64,000 nt of DNA from Callorhinus ursinus (Eukaryota > Chordata > Mammalia > Carnivora > Otariidae), in contig NW_020312828.1 in NCBI RefSeq assembly GCF_003265705.1, positions 58,802,882 through 58,866,881 of the forward strand. The letters are read 5' to 3'. The position numbers and the translations under genes are program-made. The notes under the pieces were generated by a model. That model saw only the letters and a program-made list of their open reading frames with translations, made no database searches and was not told the origin of the DNA. Positions within the stretch are counted from its first letter, which is position 1; each line of letters opens with the position of its first letter. Shown here one piece after another: positions 46,320 to 57,005 of the stretch.

Positions 46320-46965
46320 TATGCGGCAGTTGCTGTATGCCAATAGCTCTTTGTTTCTGGTAGCTGAAGAGCATCCTATGGTGTGTCACTCCCACAGTTT
46401 ATCTGTCCATTCTCCTAATGATGAACACATATTATATACTGTGTTTTTCATTTTGTTTTGCTTTTAAGATTTATTTATTTGAGAGAGAGAGAAAGAGAGA
46501 ATGGTGGAGAGGGACAGACAGAGAGGTAAGGAGAGAATCCCAAGCAGACTCCATGCTGAGCACAGAGCCTGTTACGGGGCTTGATCCCAGGACCCTAAGA
46601 TCTGACCTGAGCTGAAATGAAGCATCGGCAGCTTGACTGAGCCACCCAGGTACCCCACTCTTTGTTAGTATATATTGTGAGAAATATTTCTGTACAAGTT
46701 TCTGGGATTCTGTGAGTTTATACATACACCTAGGAGTGGAAAAAAGATTACATTATAATAAATATTGAGATTAAATATGTACTAGCATATTACTGTATTA
46801 TACAATTTTCCAATTGTTGCCTATCTGATGGCTTTAAAAAGCATCTAGTGTTTAAAATTTGCAATTATCTGATATACCTCTTTGTATTATAATAGCTAAT
46901 TAGGCTTTCCTTTTTGTGAATTGCTTATCCAAATTATTTTCCTATTTTCCAATTAGATATCAATG
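46320..46965 (-). mobile_element. Old L1 ORF2 end, antisense, split by a SINE
   Basis: GTAGCTGAAGAGCATCCTAT, CACAGTTTATCTGTCCATTC, TCCTAATGATGAACAC before the SINE, then ACAAGTTTCTGGGATTCTGT, ACACCTAGGAGTGGAA, TACAATTTTCCAATTGTTGC and CTTTTTGTGAATTGCTTATC after it: the standard antisense L1 order at high divergence. Confidence 0.7.
46463..46656 (-). mobile_element. CAN-SINE, antisense
   Basis: TTAAGATTTATTTATTTGAG, GA-rich tract, CTTGATCCCAGGACCC and head end GCCACCCAGGTACCCC. TSD unclear. Inserted in the antisense L1. Confidence 0.92.
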
Positions 46966-47273
46966 CATTTCTTGCTGATTTACAGGGATTCTTATTTATT
47001 CTAGATAGCATTATATGCCATATATAAGATGCACCTAAATTACACATTAAAACATCTCAGTAATTAAGATGGATCTTATAACATATGAACTTGGCCATTG
47101 CTTTTCCTATAGACAGTACTTTCATATCCAAATAAATTTAAATGAATGGTTTTGATGTTTATAAATAAAAAAGTCTAAGTAATGATAGAATGTTATACCA
47201 TAATTTATTTAGCAACATTTTTTTCTTTCTTAGCAGTACATAAAATAAAATTTCTAAAAATCAAAGTCATCTT
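46966..47273. other. No recognised feature
   Basis: AT-rich interval before the next SINE; nothing seen. Confidence 0.5.
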
Positions 47274-47289
47274 AAAGTTGATAAAACAG

Positions 47290-47505
47290 GGCGCCTGGGT
47301 GGCTCAGTTGGTTGAACCGCTGCCTTCAGCTCAGGTCATGATCCCAGGGTCCTGGGATCGAGCCCCACGTGGGGCTCCCTGCTCATGCAGGAAGCCTGCT
47401 TCTCCCTCTGCCTGTCGCTCCCCCTGCTTGTGCTCTCTCCCTCTCTCTCTCTCTCTCTCGCTATCTCTCTCTGTGCGTCAAATAAATAAATAAAATCTTA
47501 AAAAA
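47290..47505 (+). mobile_element. CAN-SINE
   Basis: Head GGCGCCTGGGTGGCTCAG, full body with long (CT)n, tail AATAAATAAATAAAATCTT. TSD AAAGTTGATAAAACAG (47274-47289) and AAAGTTGGTAAAACAG (47506-47521), one mismatch. Confidence 0.95.
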
Positions 47506-47521
47506 AAAGTTGGTAAAACAG

Positions 47522-48670
47522 TTTTACTTAATGGTTTTGTTACTGTACATTTTTTTCAAATTTATCACCTGTCACTTAAACTGATATTTTGTGTCATTAT
47601 TCAATAAAAATCCTTAATTTTGCGGTTGTTTCACTATTACATGCATTTGAGTTTTCCTTGGGTTTCCTTTTGCAAACTCTAGATCACATACATATCCTAC
47701 TATACTTTTTTCTGTTAGTATTGTAACTTTACCTATGTAATTTAGACACAATCTAATCTATCCAATTAGCTTATATGATGCTTTAGGGGAGGAAAAACTT
47801 TTCCTCAGCCCTCTTAGGGTCCTTGGCCGAGTCTGAAAATTAAACTGACAAAGATAAATTGACAACAGAATAGCATACAAGTTTATTTCATATAGGTTTT
47901 ATATGATATAGGAAACTGCATGAGGAAAGAAGATCTGAAGAAACAGACCTGTGTATCATTATGCTACATTTGATGAAAAGTGAGTATTCATGGAGAAATA
48001 CGATAGGTTATAGAATATGAGATAAGTATACTAAACCGGGAGAAATTTAGGAAGGCCTAGTTGTTCAAATTCTCTCCGTGTCCTTGTGTCTTTGGAGACA
48101 AGAATGCTCCTTGCCCCCAGGTCAAGGGAGAGCAAGTACCTCTGGGTTTTATGATCTGTCACAGGAAGGGTAGGGGGAAGGTCCAAGTAACTTTGCTTCT
48201 GCTGTTTTCTCAAACTCCTTTAGCTTATTCAGTACACCAAACTGTCATAGTTTGGGGTAGCACCTCCTCACTCCTGTCAATGCAAAGTAGGAGTATAACT
48301 ATATTTGTTAATGAGCTGTTTATACAGGCATATATGGGCAATGAACCAATATTTACTGTGCTATAGATCAAACAATCCTTCTCATTGAGTTATTGTGCCA
48401 CATTTATTATTTATAATAAAACGTGATTAACCCCTACATTCTGTTTTATTGATCTGTTTTTCATTTCCTGCAAATCTATTTTAATGCTTTTTAAAAAACG
48501 ATTATACATGAGAATCTGATGGAGTACTTCTTTCTCTTAGCTCCTGTTTCTTAGAACTGGACTTAGTTATTAGGACATTCTTTTCCCAAAAAATCTTAGA
48601 ATATGTTCATTTCATTTCACAAAAATATCCTGGAGAAATTTGAATTGGGATTGTACTGAAATTACATTAG
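47522..48670. other. No gene; possible unclassified LTR-like block
   Basis: 47780-48300 is less AT-rich and reads like a diverged mammalian LTR or similar repeat in antisense (CCTCAGCCCTCTTAGG, TCCTTGGCCGAGTCTGAAAA, CAAGTTTATTTCATATAGG), but I cannot name it. The remainder is unrecognised. Confidence 0.35.
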
Positions 48671-48680
48671 AATTCTGTTG
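48671..48680 (+). repeat. Direct repeat left of the retroviral copy
   Basis: AATTCTGTTG recurs at 52514-52523, right after a poly(A) run. With the two preceding bases the site reads TT|AGAA, a tolerated variant of the L1 endonuclease site (TTCT/AA on the other strand). Confidence 0.65.
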
Positions 48681-51600
48681 CTCCACAGCTATTTCTGCCC
48701 ATGGGTCCTGTCCCCATGATACTTAAATAAATTTACTGAGTTACACCATAAAATGTCTCAAGAATTCTTTCTTGACCATTGCACTCTATGACACCACATC
48801 ATTTTTGGTGGCCTGTTTGGGAAAAGTGACAAAAATGAATACAAGAGCTTGTGCTTGTCTGCTCTCAGATCTTGAGAGCGTACTTTTTGCTTTAATAAGC
48901 TTCCACACTGCTGTTACTCATCTGCTCTGCTGCATGTCTGTCCTTGCATTCCTTCTCATGATAAGACCAAGAATCTTCGGGGATTCCTTTGGGTCTAGCT
49001 GGGTCAAGGTCTCAGGGCCCAGGGTCTCCCCACTTCACCTGGCAACATCATTTGGGCAACCATAAAAGGACAAGGTAACAGTGAGTTGAGAGACTCATCA
49101 TCAGTGAGTCTCCGACTCTTGCCTTCCTTGCGCTGAGGAGTTGCTTTCACTCTTCTCCTTTGTTCTACTCTTTCTTTCTGATCTATCTGGAAAAAGGCCT
49201 AAAAAGGAAACAAAAACCATTGGTTCACCAGATTAAATGCAACCTCAGTGCAGGGGAGAGTTCTCCCATCTCACAAGGAAATGTATCTTAATTGAAAGGA
49301 AGGACGGGCAAGGGCTCCCTCTTCATGAGATGTGGTAGGCCTAAGAGGTTGACAGGCTGTGGATGCTCACCTGCATCAGGGATGATATTATGATGGTTCC
49401 AGGGAGCTGTCCGTGGGGCACAGACTATCCAAGGTGATGCTCTTGGGGTTCAGCAGGGACACATCTGGCCCAGGAGCCTGTCACTATCTATCTTCTCTCT
49501 AAATCCTCAATCCCATCCGACATTCCCTTGGGATGCATCTTGGGAAACTGAAGCCAGTTTGACCCTGACACCTTGTATACTTCCTTCCCAAGTCTGTTTC
49601 TTTTGTAACACTATTGTCCTCCATATAAAATGGGGGCTTGGGGATGAGGTCTGACCAGAAAAATGGACTGCAATCCTAAATGGTCAGGTCTTTATGGCCC
49701 TATACCCAAATCCTGATCTGTCCATATTCCTTTAGGGCGCCTGAGAATACCTCTCTCCTCACCCTCTCGCGTCCACCCACTCATCATCAGCTCAGCTGCT
49801 TTTGTCAGTCCACTGCCTTACCTGTGTCGTCTTACTCCGTGTGATCTCCCCTCCTTTGTCTCTCTTGTAAACAGGTTCCTGCCAAGATCCTATACATACC
49901 CCACTCTGTTTGTACCGAGACACTCCTCTTTTTGTTTCTTCTTCTTTTGCGTGTCAGATCTGAAATATATCTTGAGGGGCCTGGATGAATGTTGCCGGAC
50001 TTGTTGTATGGGGTTTTCTCCCTCATTCATTTCCTGGGTTAATTGCCATGATAACTGGAGCCAATTTTCTAGTTAGTCTACTTTGGGGCCAGAACTTTGA
50101 AGAATATTCTTAAGCAGCTGCTGAAATTCCCTTTGTTTCAGGGAGGTTCCCTATTTTCTTTTTCCCTGTCATTTTTTCCCCGTTTTATTTTACTTTTTTA
50201 ACAGCACATTGATTATTTATGGCAGAAGAAAAAATTCTCTTTCACTTGTAAAAGGTACTTGCTTTAGTTAACTTAGTATTTTTTCCCATTCTTCATGCGG
50301 GCTGCATTTTTTTCCCTCTAAAATCTGCTTTTTCATTCTCCAATAATAATAATATCCATCACAGCTGCACCTTCTTCTGAAGGGAAAGTAGGAGGTCTAT
50401 CAACAGGTTTTGACCTGGATGTTTCAGTCAATGGCTCCTTTCTTCTCATATTAGTTCTGGGTCTGGGGAGTTCGGTAAAACTGCTGGGTGGGCTGAGTGG
50501 ATCTTCTGGACTGGCTATCACCTCTTCTACAGAACTCAAGTGTTTGGTCATAGGTGCCTTCTTCCCAGGCCTCTGTCTGAATGGCCCTGGTGTTGCTTAG
50601 TAGCACATCTTCATAGTTTCTATATTCAATGAAGTGTTGGACATGGATTGCCTATTTTCACTTTTGGTTGGTGGAGAGAAATGTTCATCTGTCCAAGTTT
50701 ACAGGCTTTAGGCCCAGAAATCCTATTTCTTCCTTCTGGGCTTTTATCTGCCTCCAGCCTTACTGGTAGCACCTCACCTCTTCTGCCCCCTCCTGTTTCT
50801 GCACCACCCTGGGCATGGTTTTTATAACCTGCTCCTGTACCATCCTCGGTGCCTCTGGCTGCCATTGGCTCCTATCTCCCTACCCTCACTATCGAGGAAC
50901 AAAGAACACCCCAAGCTATTAGGCCACCTCTTTATGAGGTTCAAACTGAAGCACCTCCTAAATCAGCATGAAGGGACCCAAGGGTTCCCTTGGACTTAAA
51001 CCACCCCCTTCATAGTGCCCCACAGGTGCCCCAAGTAAAATTGACAGTGGGGACCAAATTGATTGACTTTTAGTGGGCACAGGTGTAACACATTCTATAT
51101 TAAGGCTCATTTAAGTTCGTTTAATTAAGATAGACATGTCTTTAGAATTATTATCATTAAATATAAAACTTTTTTACCAAAGGTCAAATAAGCTCATGTT
51201 TGTTGCAATTTTTCAGCAAAAGATGGCTTAAAATGATGGTTAATTCTGTCTCATAGAATTTTCATGGATAATTGTTAAGAACAGGTTGAATAAATAAAAA
51301 GTTTTATAGGTAAAACTTCTAAATAGCTTTCAAAATATTTGGTAACCTGAAACTTGAAAATTTTACTAAGTTAAATGAAAAATTGGGTTGAACTTATTGC
51401 CTATCCAAGACTTTTCCAAATAAGATAAAATACTAAAGCACTGATTATTGAACATAGGTTTGTGCTTTTGGCGTCTTATGGAGAAACTGAGGATACTTCA
51501 GTCTGTTGTTAAACATACTTTATGCTTTACTGAAAGATTGTACTATGGGAAGACATATGCTTTTTGGAAATTATGAAATATATTCATATATTTGCCAATC

Positions 51601-52070
51601 TAAAGAACTCTGTTGTAACAGACAGTTCACAATTGGTTACTACTTAATTTTCACTGCAGACTAATTTCAGTGGGGACTTAATTTTCACTGGCAACTTAAT
51701 TTTCTAAGCTGAAATGTAATTAAGACTGATGGAAATGATAAGGAAAGCAACTCTGTATGTAGACAGTAGGCAATATGTAAGGAAGGTATAAGAAATGAGA
51801 ATACATTTTGTTGAGGGACAAAGAAAGTAATTGTGTCCTAAAATGAGATTGGTTATTTAGAGAGAAAAGACTAAGGACACAATCTGAATGAAAAAGAAAG
51901 CTGTAGAAGATTTGTGAAGGGAAACCTTTGGAAAAGAATTTTATATACTATCAGGACTAAGATTAAAATAAATGGATATTAAAAGTACATGGGTATAAGA
52001 CTGAAATTCTACTTTTCTCTCTGATAAAAAGACAGTCTGCTCTTGATAAGAAATTATAAACAGTTTTTCT

Positions 52071-52273
52071 TAAAGATTTTTTTTTTTATTTATTCATTGG
52101 AGACACAGAGATACAGAGAGAGAGAGAACACGAGCAGCGGGAGGTGCAGAGGGAGAGGGAGAAGCAGACTCCCCGCTGAGCAGGGAGCCTGATGCAGGGC
52201 TCGATCTCAAAACCCTGGGATCATGACCTGAGCGGAAGGCAGAGGCTAAACCATCTGAGCCACCCAGGCACCC
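52071..52273 (-). mobile_element. CAN-SINE, antisense, in the retroviral U3
   Basis: TAAAGATTTTTTTTTTTATT, GA-rich tract, GATCATGACCTGAGCGGAAG, head end GCCACCCAGGCACCC. TSD obscured by T runs on both sides. Confidence 0.92.
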
Positions 52274-52408
52274 ATTTTTTTTTTCTTCTTTATCTTCCCA
52301 GAAAACCAAAGCTTCTGTTTTGTCTTATTGAGTAGAAATTCAAAGACACTCTCAGAAACTTTTCTAATCTGATACTCCCTGCATTCTCCCTTCCCCTTGG
52401 TTACTGAG

Positions 52409-52415
52409 TATATAA
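52409..52415 (+). promoter_or_regulatory. TATA box in the retroviral U3
   Basis: TATATAA, about 28 bases upstream of the position equivalent to the 5' end of the whole copy. It belonged to the parental LTR promoter; present activity is unknown. Confidence 0.5.
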
Positions 52416-52523
52416 CCACCAGCCTCACACAGCAAAAAGTGCACCCCTTTCTGCCCATGGGTCCTGGCCCAGTGCTACTTAAATAAACTTACTAAGTTGC
52501 ATCATAAAAAAAAAATTCTGTTG

Positions 52524-52606
52524 TCCCATCTATGACAATAATTTATTACTCTATCTTATATATCTTCTTTTAAATCATTTCCAAATAGGTCATGGGAAAA
52601 TTTGAT
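52524..52606. other. No recognised feature
   Basis: Short AT-rich gap between the retroviral copy and the tailless SINE fragment. Confidence 0.5.
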
Positions 52607-52623
52607 ATTTTTGCTGCATTTTA

Positions 52624-52648
52624 ACCGACTGAGCCACCCAGGCGCCCC
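52624..52648 (-). mobile_element. Tailless 25-bp CAN-SINE head with TSD
   Basis: The 25 bases are the complement of the first 25 bases of the SINE (GGGGCGCCTGGGTGGCTCAG followed by TCGGT) and nothing else: no body, no CT tract, no A tail. They are flanked by an exact 17-bp direct repeat, ATTTTTGCTGCATTTTA, at 52607-52623 and 52649-52665. The empty site reads CATTTT|AAATGG, an L1 endonuclease site. This has the structure of a tailless retropseudogene. Confidence 0.9.
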
Positions 52649-52665
52649 ATTTTTGCTGCATTTTA

Positions 52666-54329
52666 AATGGTGCTTTATTTTATATTTTATTTTCTAGATG
52701 TGCATTGATAATATTGAAAAAAATTCATTATGTACTTCAAATTGATTTTTCCAGCAAAATTGCCTCAATTCACTATTAGTTTAACTAGTTTAAATAGGTT
52801 GTGTGTTGATTCTGCTTGATATTCTATATTATTAATTATATCATCTCTAATTAAAAAGAATTTATTGCTTCCCTTCCAATCCCTAGACCCTTTTTTTGTT
52901 ATATTATTTTGACATTAACATGTTGTATAGTAGCAATGAAGATACTGTCTTTTATTGCTTTTTTCCTGCAAATTAAAAGGAACATAGCTAAACTTTCATT
53001 TTTAAGTATGATGTTTAATGTAAGTTTTTGGTAGCGAGTTTATCATGTTGTAAAATTGCTTGCTATTTCTAGTTCTCATTTTCTTATACAAATAAGCAAC
53101 GAATTAAATAATGATTAAATTTTTCAGATTATTTTTCTTCTTTTGAGATATAATCAAAGTTCTTCTTTGGTCGATTATAATGAATTACATTGTTATAATT
53201 TTTTATATTATTATTGGGAAATAGATCAGACATACAAATGAATGTATACACTGTGTATTTAAAGTTAAAAAAAAACAATAAAACAAAGGTCCTGCTTCTA
53301 GTATTGGCAGAGTAACTTCTATTTAACAATCTCTCCTGCAGATAAAAATTATGAACTCTCAACCAGATATTCACTAACAACTGTCATTGAAGAGCAAACA
53401 AAAGAGAACAGAAACTGGAAGGTATTTGACCCTTAATAGAAGGGAATAGTAGGAAAGATCTGTTTATATTTCCCTTCAATGAGTGCATTCTCCATTCCAT
53501 TTAATGCAAGAGAGCTAGAATTTAAACAGAAATTTTAGTCTTTTTGGCTTGAGAGTTGTAGTAGGAAGTTTGGGGGCACAGGAAACTCACAGAGGTAACC
53601 ACAAAAGAAAAGACTCAAAGGGGTGAAGCCCTGAAATATGCATGTAAACTCCATTCAAATCTTTGTCTCCTGAATTTGCATTTTTAAGGGAAATTTCAAG
53701 GAACTCAATGATAAGCAACAGCTGAAAAGCTAAAAGAACTTAGAGTATTCAGCTATTGCCAAACAACCAGATTTCTCAATTCTGAAGAACAGACAAGAAA
53801 TAATAATAACATTAAACACAACCATAGTGATTTGTAAGACAATGTAAAGCAGTCTAACTAACATTCATGTAAAAAGGAGAAGTAGAGTGGGGCACAATAA
53901 ATGTTTAAATAAGAAATGACAGAAATGTACCATATTTGATGAAAATCATACATTTTTATAGATACAAGAATAAAAAGAAAATACACATCAAGGCACAATA
54001 GTCATATTGCTGATAACCAAAGATAGATTGAAAATCTTGAGAGTCACCAGAGAAAATGGTACATACATACAGGGCAACAATAATATGATAATACGCAATG
54101 ATGAAAAAAAATGATGCAATGATGCAATATGCAAGAGAAATGACACCAAAAGGAAATGCAGATCCACAGAAAAGAAGGAACATCAGAAATGACAAATATG
54201 TGAATAAATGTAAAATTAATACGTATATTTTAAAATTTTGTTTGGAATTCTATTTAAAGCGCAACTTGTAACACAATAGTATGCAGTTTATTATGAATAC
54301 ATATATAATATAGAGGGCAATGACAGCAC
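52666..54329. other. No recognised feature
   Basis: AT-rich, apparently unique sequence. Small open frames at 53129-53380 and 53956-54195 (minus strand) have no domain and are not supported. Confidence 0.5.
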
Positions 54330-54930
54330 ACAGGATGGATATAAATGGAAATAATCCAAATGTTCATCAACAGATGAATGGATTAAAAAAATGTGATATA
54401 TACATCCAATGGAATATAATTCAGCCTTTAAAAAGAAGGAAATTCTTCCATTTGTGACATCATAGATGAACCTGGAATACATTATGCTAAGTGAAATAAT
54501 TTTGTCATAGAAGGAAAAATACTGCATGATTCCACTTCTGGGAGCTATCTAGAATGGTCAGACTCACAGAGCAGGGAATACATTAGTGGTTACTAGGGGA
54601 TGCGGAAGGGGAGTTCAATGGGTATAAGTTTACAGTTATACATGATGAAAAAATTCTAGAGATCTGCTGTAAAATAAACAAGAGCTTATCGTTAATGATA
54701 CAGTGTTATGCACTTGAAAATGTGCAAAGAGCTAGATCTCATGTTAAAAGTGATGCCCACCAAAAAGAAAAGGACATATGAAATCTTTTGGAAATGATGG
54801 GATTGTTTATTTCCTTGATTGTGGTGACAGCATCACTGGTGTATGTTTATGTCCAACTCACCAAAATGTATACATTAAATATGTGCAATTTTTATATATC
54901 AACCATACTTTAATAAAGCTGAAAAATGAA
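54330..54930 (+). mobile_element. Old L1 (L1MB-like) ORF2 end and 3'UTR, sense
   Basis: AATGTTCATCAACAGATGAA, CATCCAATGGAATATAATTC, ATTATGCTAAGTGAAATAAT, AGGGAATACATTAGTGGTTA, TTCCTTGATTGTGGTGACAG, ATACATTAAATATGTGCAAT and TTTAATAAAGCTG follow the L1 3' order to the polyadenylation signal. Confidence 0.85.
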
Positions 54931-56269
54931 TTGGTACTACTGCAAAGTTATAATGTTTTACATGAAGTCATCCATTTTTACTCTAAGTAACTGTGGAGAC
55001 CCAAAGATATATACCGTTATCATCATAGCAACAATTAATATCACAGTGCAAAAGGCAGAGCTTGTGAGATTGGATGTGAAAGTCAGAACCAGTGCTTTCT
55101 AAAAGAGACAAACTTTATGTATAAAAGCAGATCTCTTGAAAGTAAAAAGATGAAAAAAATATATACCATGAAAGCCGGAAGCATAAAAATGCTGAACGGG
55201 CTTTATTTTTCCATGCACCTGTTCCCTTTTGACTTCTTGCTTTTCTCCTTTCCTGTCCTCCATCCTTCTTGCTATTTCTCCTTCCTTCTGTCATAATTCA
55301 GGGCAAAGTTACTAGTTAAGCCATGCAAGGTTTGAGGGTATGTGTCCATACATACCCTTTTGTTTTGTTTTGCTAGATCCTTCTTGTTCTCTGAGGCCAG
55401 GGGCCAGTAACCCAGCATGGAGTTTCAAAGCTCTGCAGGATAAAGAGGGTCTCTGTATAGGAATGGGAGACACTGACAAGGAGCACGCCAGAGTAAGCTG
55501 AGTAGGACATCCATGCAAGTCATGGATGGCAGAAGCCCCATGGCAGTTTTCAGGTTCCAGGCAAAGTAAGAATGTTTTCCAAGTGTGGGTGATGGATCAC
55601 AACAACAGCATGACTTACTATCCTTCCCATGTGAATGGGACACAGAGAGGAGGAGCACATAACTCTTGGAGTTATGAAAAACTAGAGAGAGGATTTTTCA
55701 GAAGCTAAAGAACTGTGGGGTTATTGTAAAAGATAAAATAATAGTGCCGAGATGGAGGGTTCTGATAAAAATTTCCCTAAATTTACAGTTTTTCAAGATC
55801 CTGGGAATCTCTCCAATAATGGGAGTTTTTACACTGTGTAAGATTTTTAAACTTTTGCAAGAGAGAATGTTTTCTCATTATTCCTAAAGCCCAATATTTC
55901 ATGTGTTTAAGATCTGTATTTGTCTAGTTCTTAGGACACTTCAGCCGTATGTGGCAGCCAGGAAACCACCTTCTATAACTATATGCATAAGTCTCACTTT
56001 TTATTCATCTGCACATCCACCCATTATCCACACCAAGAGTCAGTATACATTTATGAAGTACTTACTCTATTAAATCACCATGATAGGCAACAGAGAATGA
56101 AGAGGTGAACATTATTTTCCCTTGACATGTCATTCTTGAGAACATGCAGGGTGTCAATGATAAATACAATTTTGTTTGATTCTAAATCTCTCTCTAGTGC
56201 CGTGCCATGATATGAGAACCTTTAAAAAACATTAAAATACAATTTGGTTACTATCATTTGGTTATCCAC
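54931..56269. other. No recognised feature
   Basis: 55190-55720 is less AT-rich with small open frames on both strands, none with a domain. 55368-55387 repeats a 20-mer found at 56575-56594. 56030-56130 is faintly like an L2/MIR segment (TTTATGAAGTACTTACTC). Confidence 0.45.
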
Positions 56270-57005
56270 TGCTTCTGTTGTTATTACCACTTTTGGTCCC
56301 TTTACGGCATATAACTGCCTATGTTTACTGTCACTACTTTCCCTCCTCCCGTTCTCCCACTCAAATCAGGCAACAAGCTCTATCAATTCAAAGACCCTTG
56401 TCAAGATTGCCAATACACCACCACATTGTTACATCCTTGGTCAGTTCTTAGCTCCAGCTCACCTAACCCACTGGCAACATTTGACATTACCCTCTTGTGA
56501 TTTCAGGACATTATTCCCTCTTGATTATTCCTCTACCTCTTTTTCAGTGTTTTTGTTTGTTTTGTTTTGTTTTATTTTGCTAGATCCTTCTTGTCCCAAT
56601 GTCCTCTATATGTGAGGCACAAACTTCAGATGCCTTTTCTTCCTAGATAATCTCATTCAGCCTCCTGAAATTAAATAACATCTAAAATTATGATCACAAA
56701 TTTACATTTCTAACCCAGATATCTCACGTAAACTTCTAAATGTTATAGCCAATTGCCCGTTCAACATCACTATTTGACTATCTAGTCAGCATTTCAGTGT
56801 AATATATTCTAAACAAAGTCCAAGCCTGCCTCATCCCCTGCTAAAAAACCATACCCTTCCCAACTGTAAAAAATATCAACACCATCCTTCAAGTAGTTCA
56901 AGCCAACAACCTCAGATTCATTCTTAATTCCTCTTCTTCTTTCACACCCACATTCAATATCAGAATATCATTTTAGTTCTGTCTTTAAAATATATCCTAA
57001 AACTA
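56270..57005 (+). mobile_element. L2 LINE ORF fragment, sense
   Basis: GGCAACATTTGACATTACCC, TTCTAACCCAGATATCTCAC, CGTAAACTTCTAAATGTTAT, AAGTAGTTCAAGCCAACAAC, CTCAGATTCATTCTTAATTC, CTTCTTTCACACCCACATTC and TCTTTAAAATATATCCTAAA match the L2 order ('GACACTGTTGACC', 'GATCTCCAG', 'CTTGGAGTCATCCTTGACTCC', 'CACACCCCACATCCAAT', 'AAAATATATC.AGAATC'). A (TTTTG)n stretch lies at 56550-56572. Confidence 0.7.

Larger units (their letters stand above)
48681..52510 (+). mobile_element. Processed class I endogenous retrovirus copy
   Basis: The order is R-U5, leader, decayed gag and protease, U3, R, poly(A). The R region (CTGCCCATGGGTCCTG, ACTTAAATAAA, TACTNAGTTNCA and CATAAAA) is present at 48681-48753 and again at about 52437-52508. 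The left copy lacks U3; the right copy lacks U5 and ends in poly(A). The left end matches the start predicted about 28 bases after the TATATAA box at 52409 in the right copy. A 10-bp direct repeat flanks the whole. U5 runs to about 49050; 49053-49070 may be a primer-binding site related to the tRNA-Arg type. 49400-50950 holds broken gag-like sequence, and 51034-51100 resembles a protease start with a frameshift and GTG in place of DTG. Most of pol and env is absent. A SINE sits at 52071-52273. Nothing is translatable. Confidence 0.65.

Noticed and set aside
50333..50865. Two minus-strand frames with Pro/Ser- and Gly-rich residues
   Set aside because: They run opposite to the retroviral copy and are the complement of decayed gag-region sequence.
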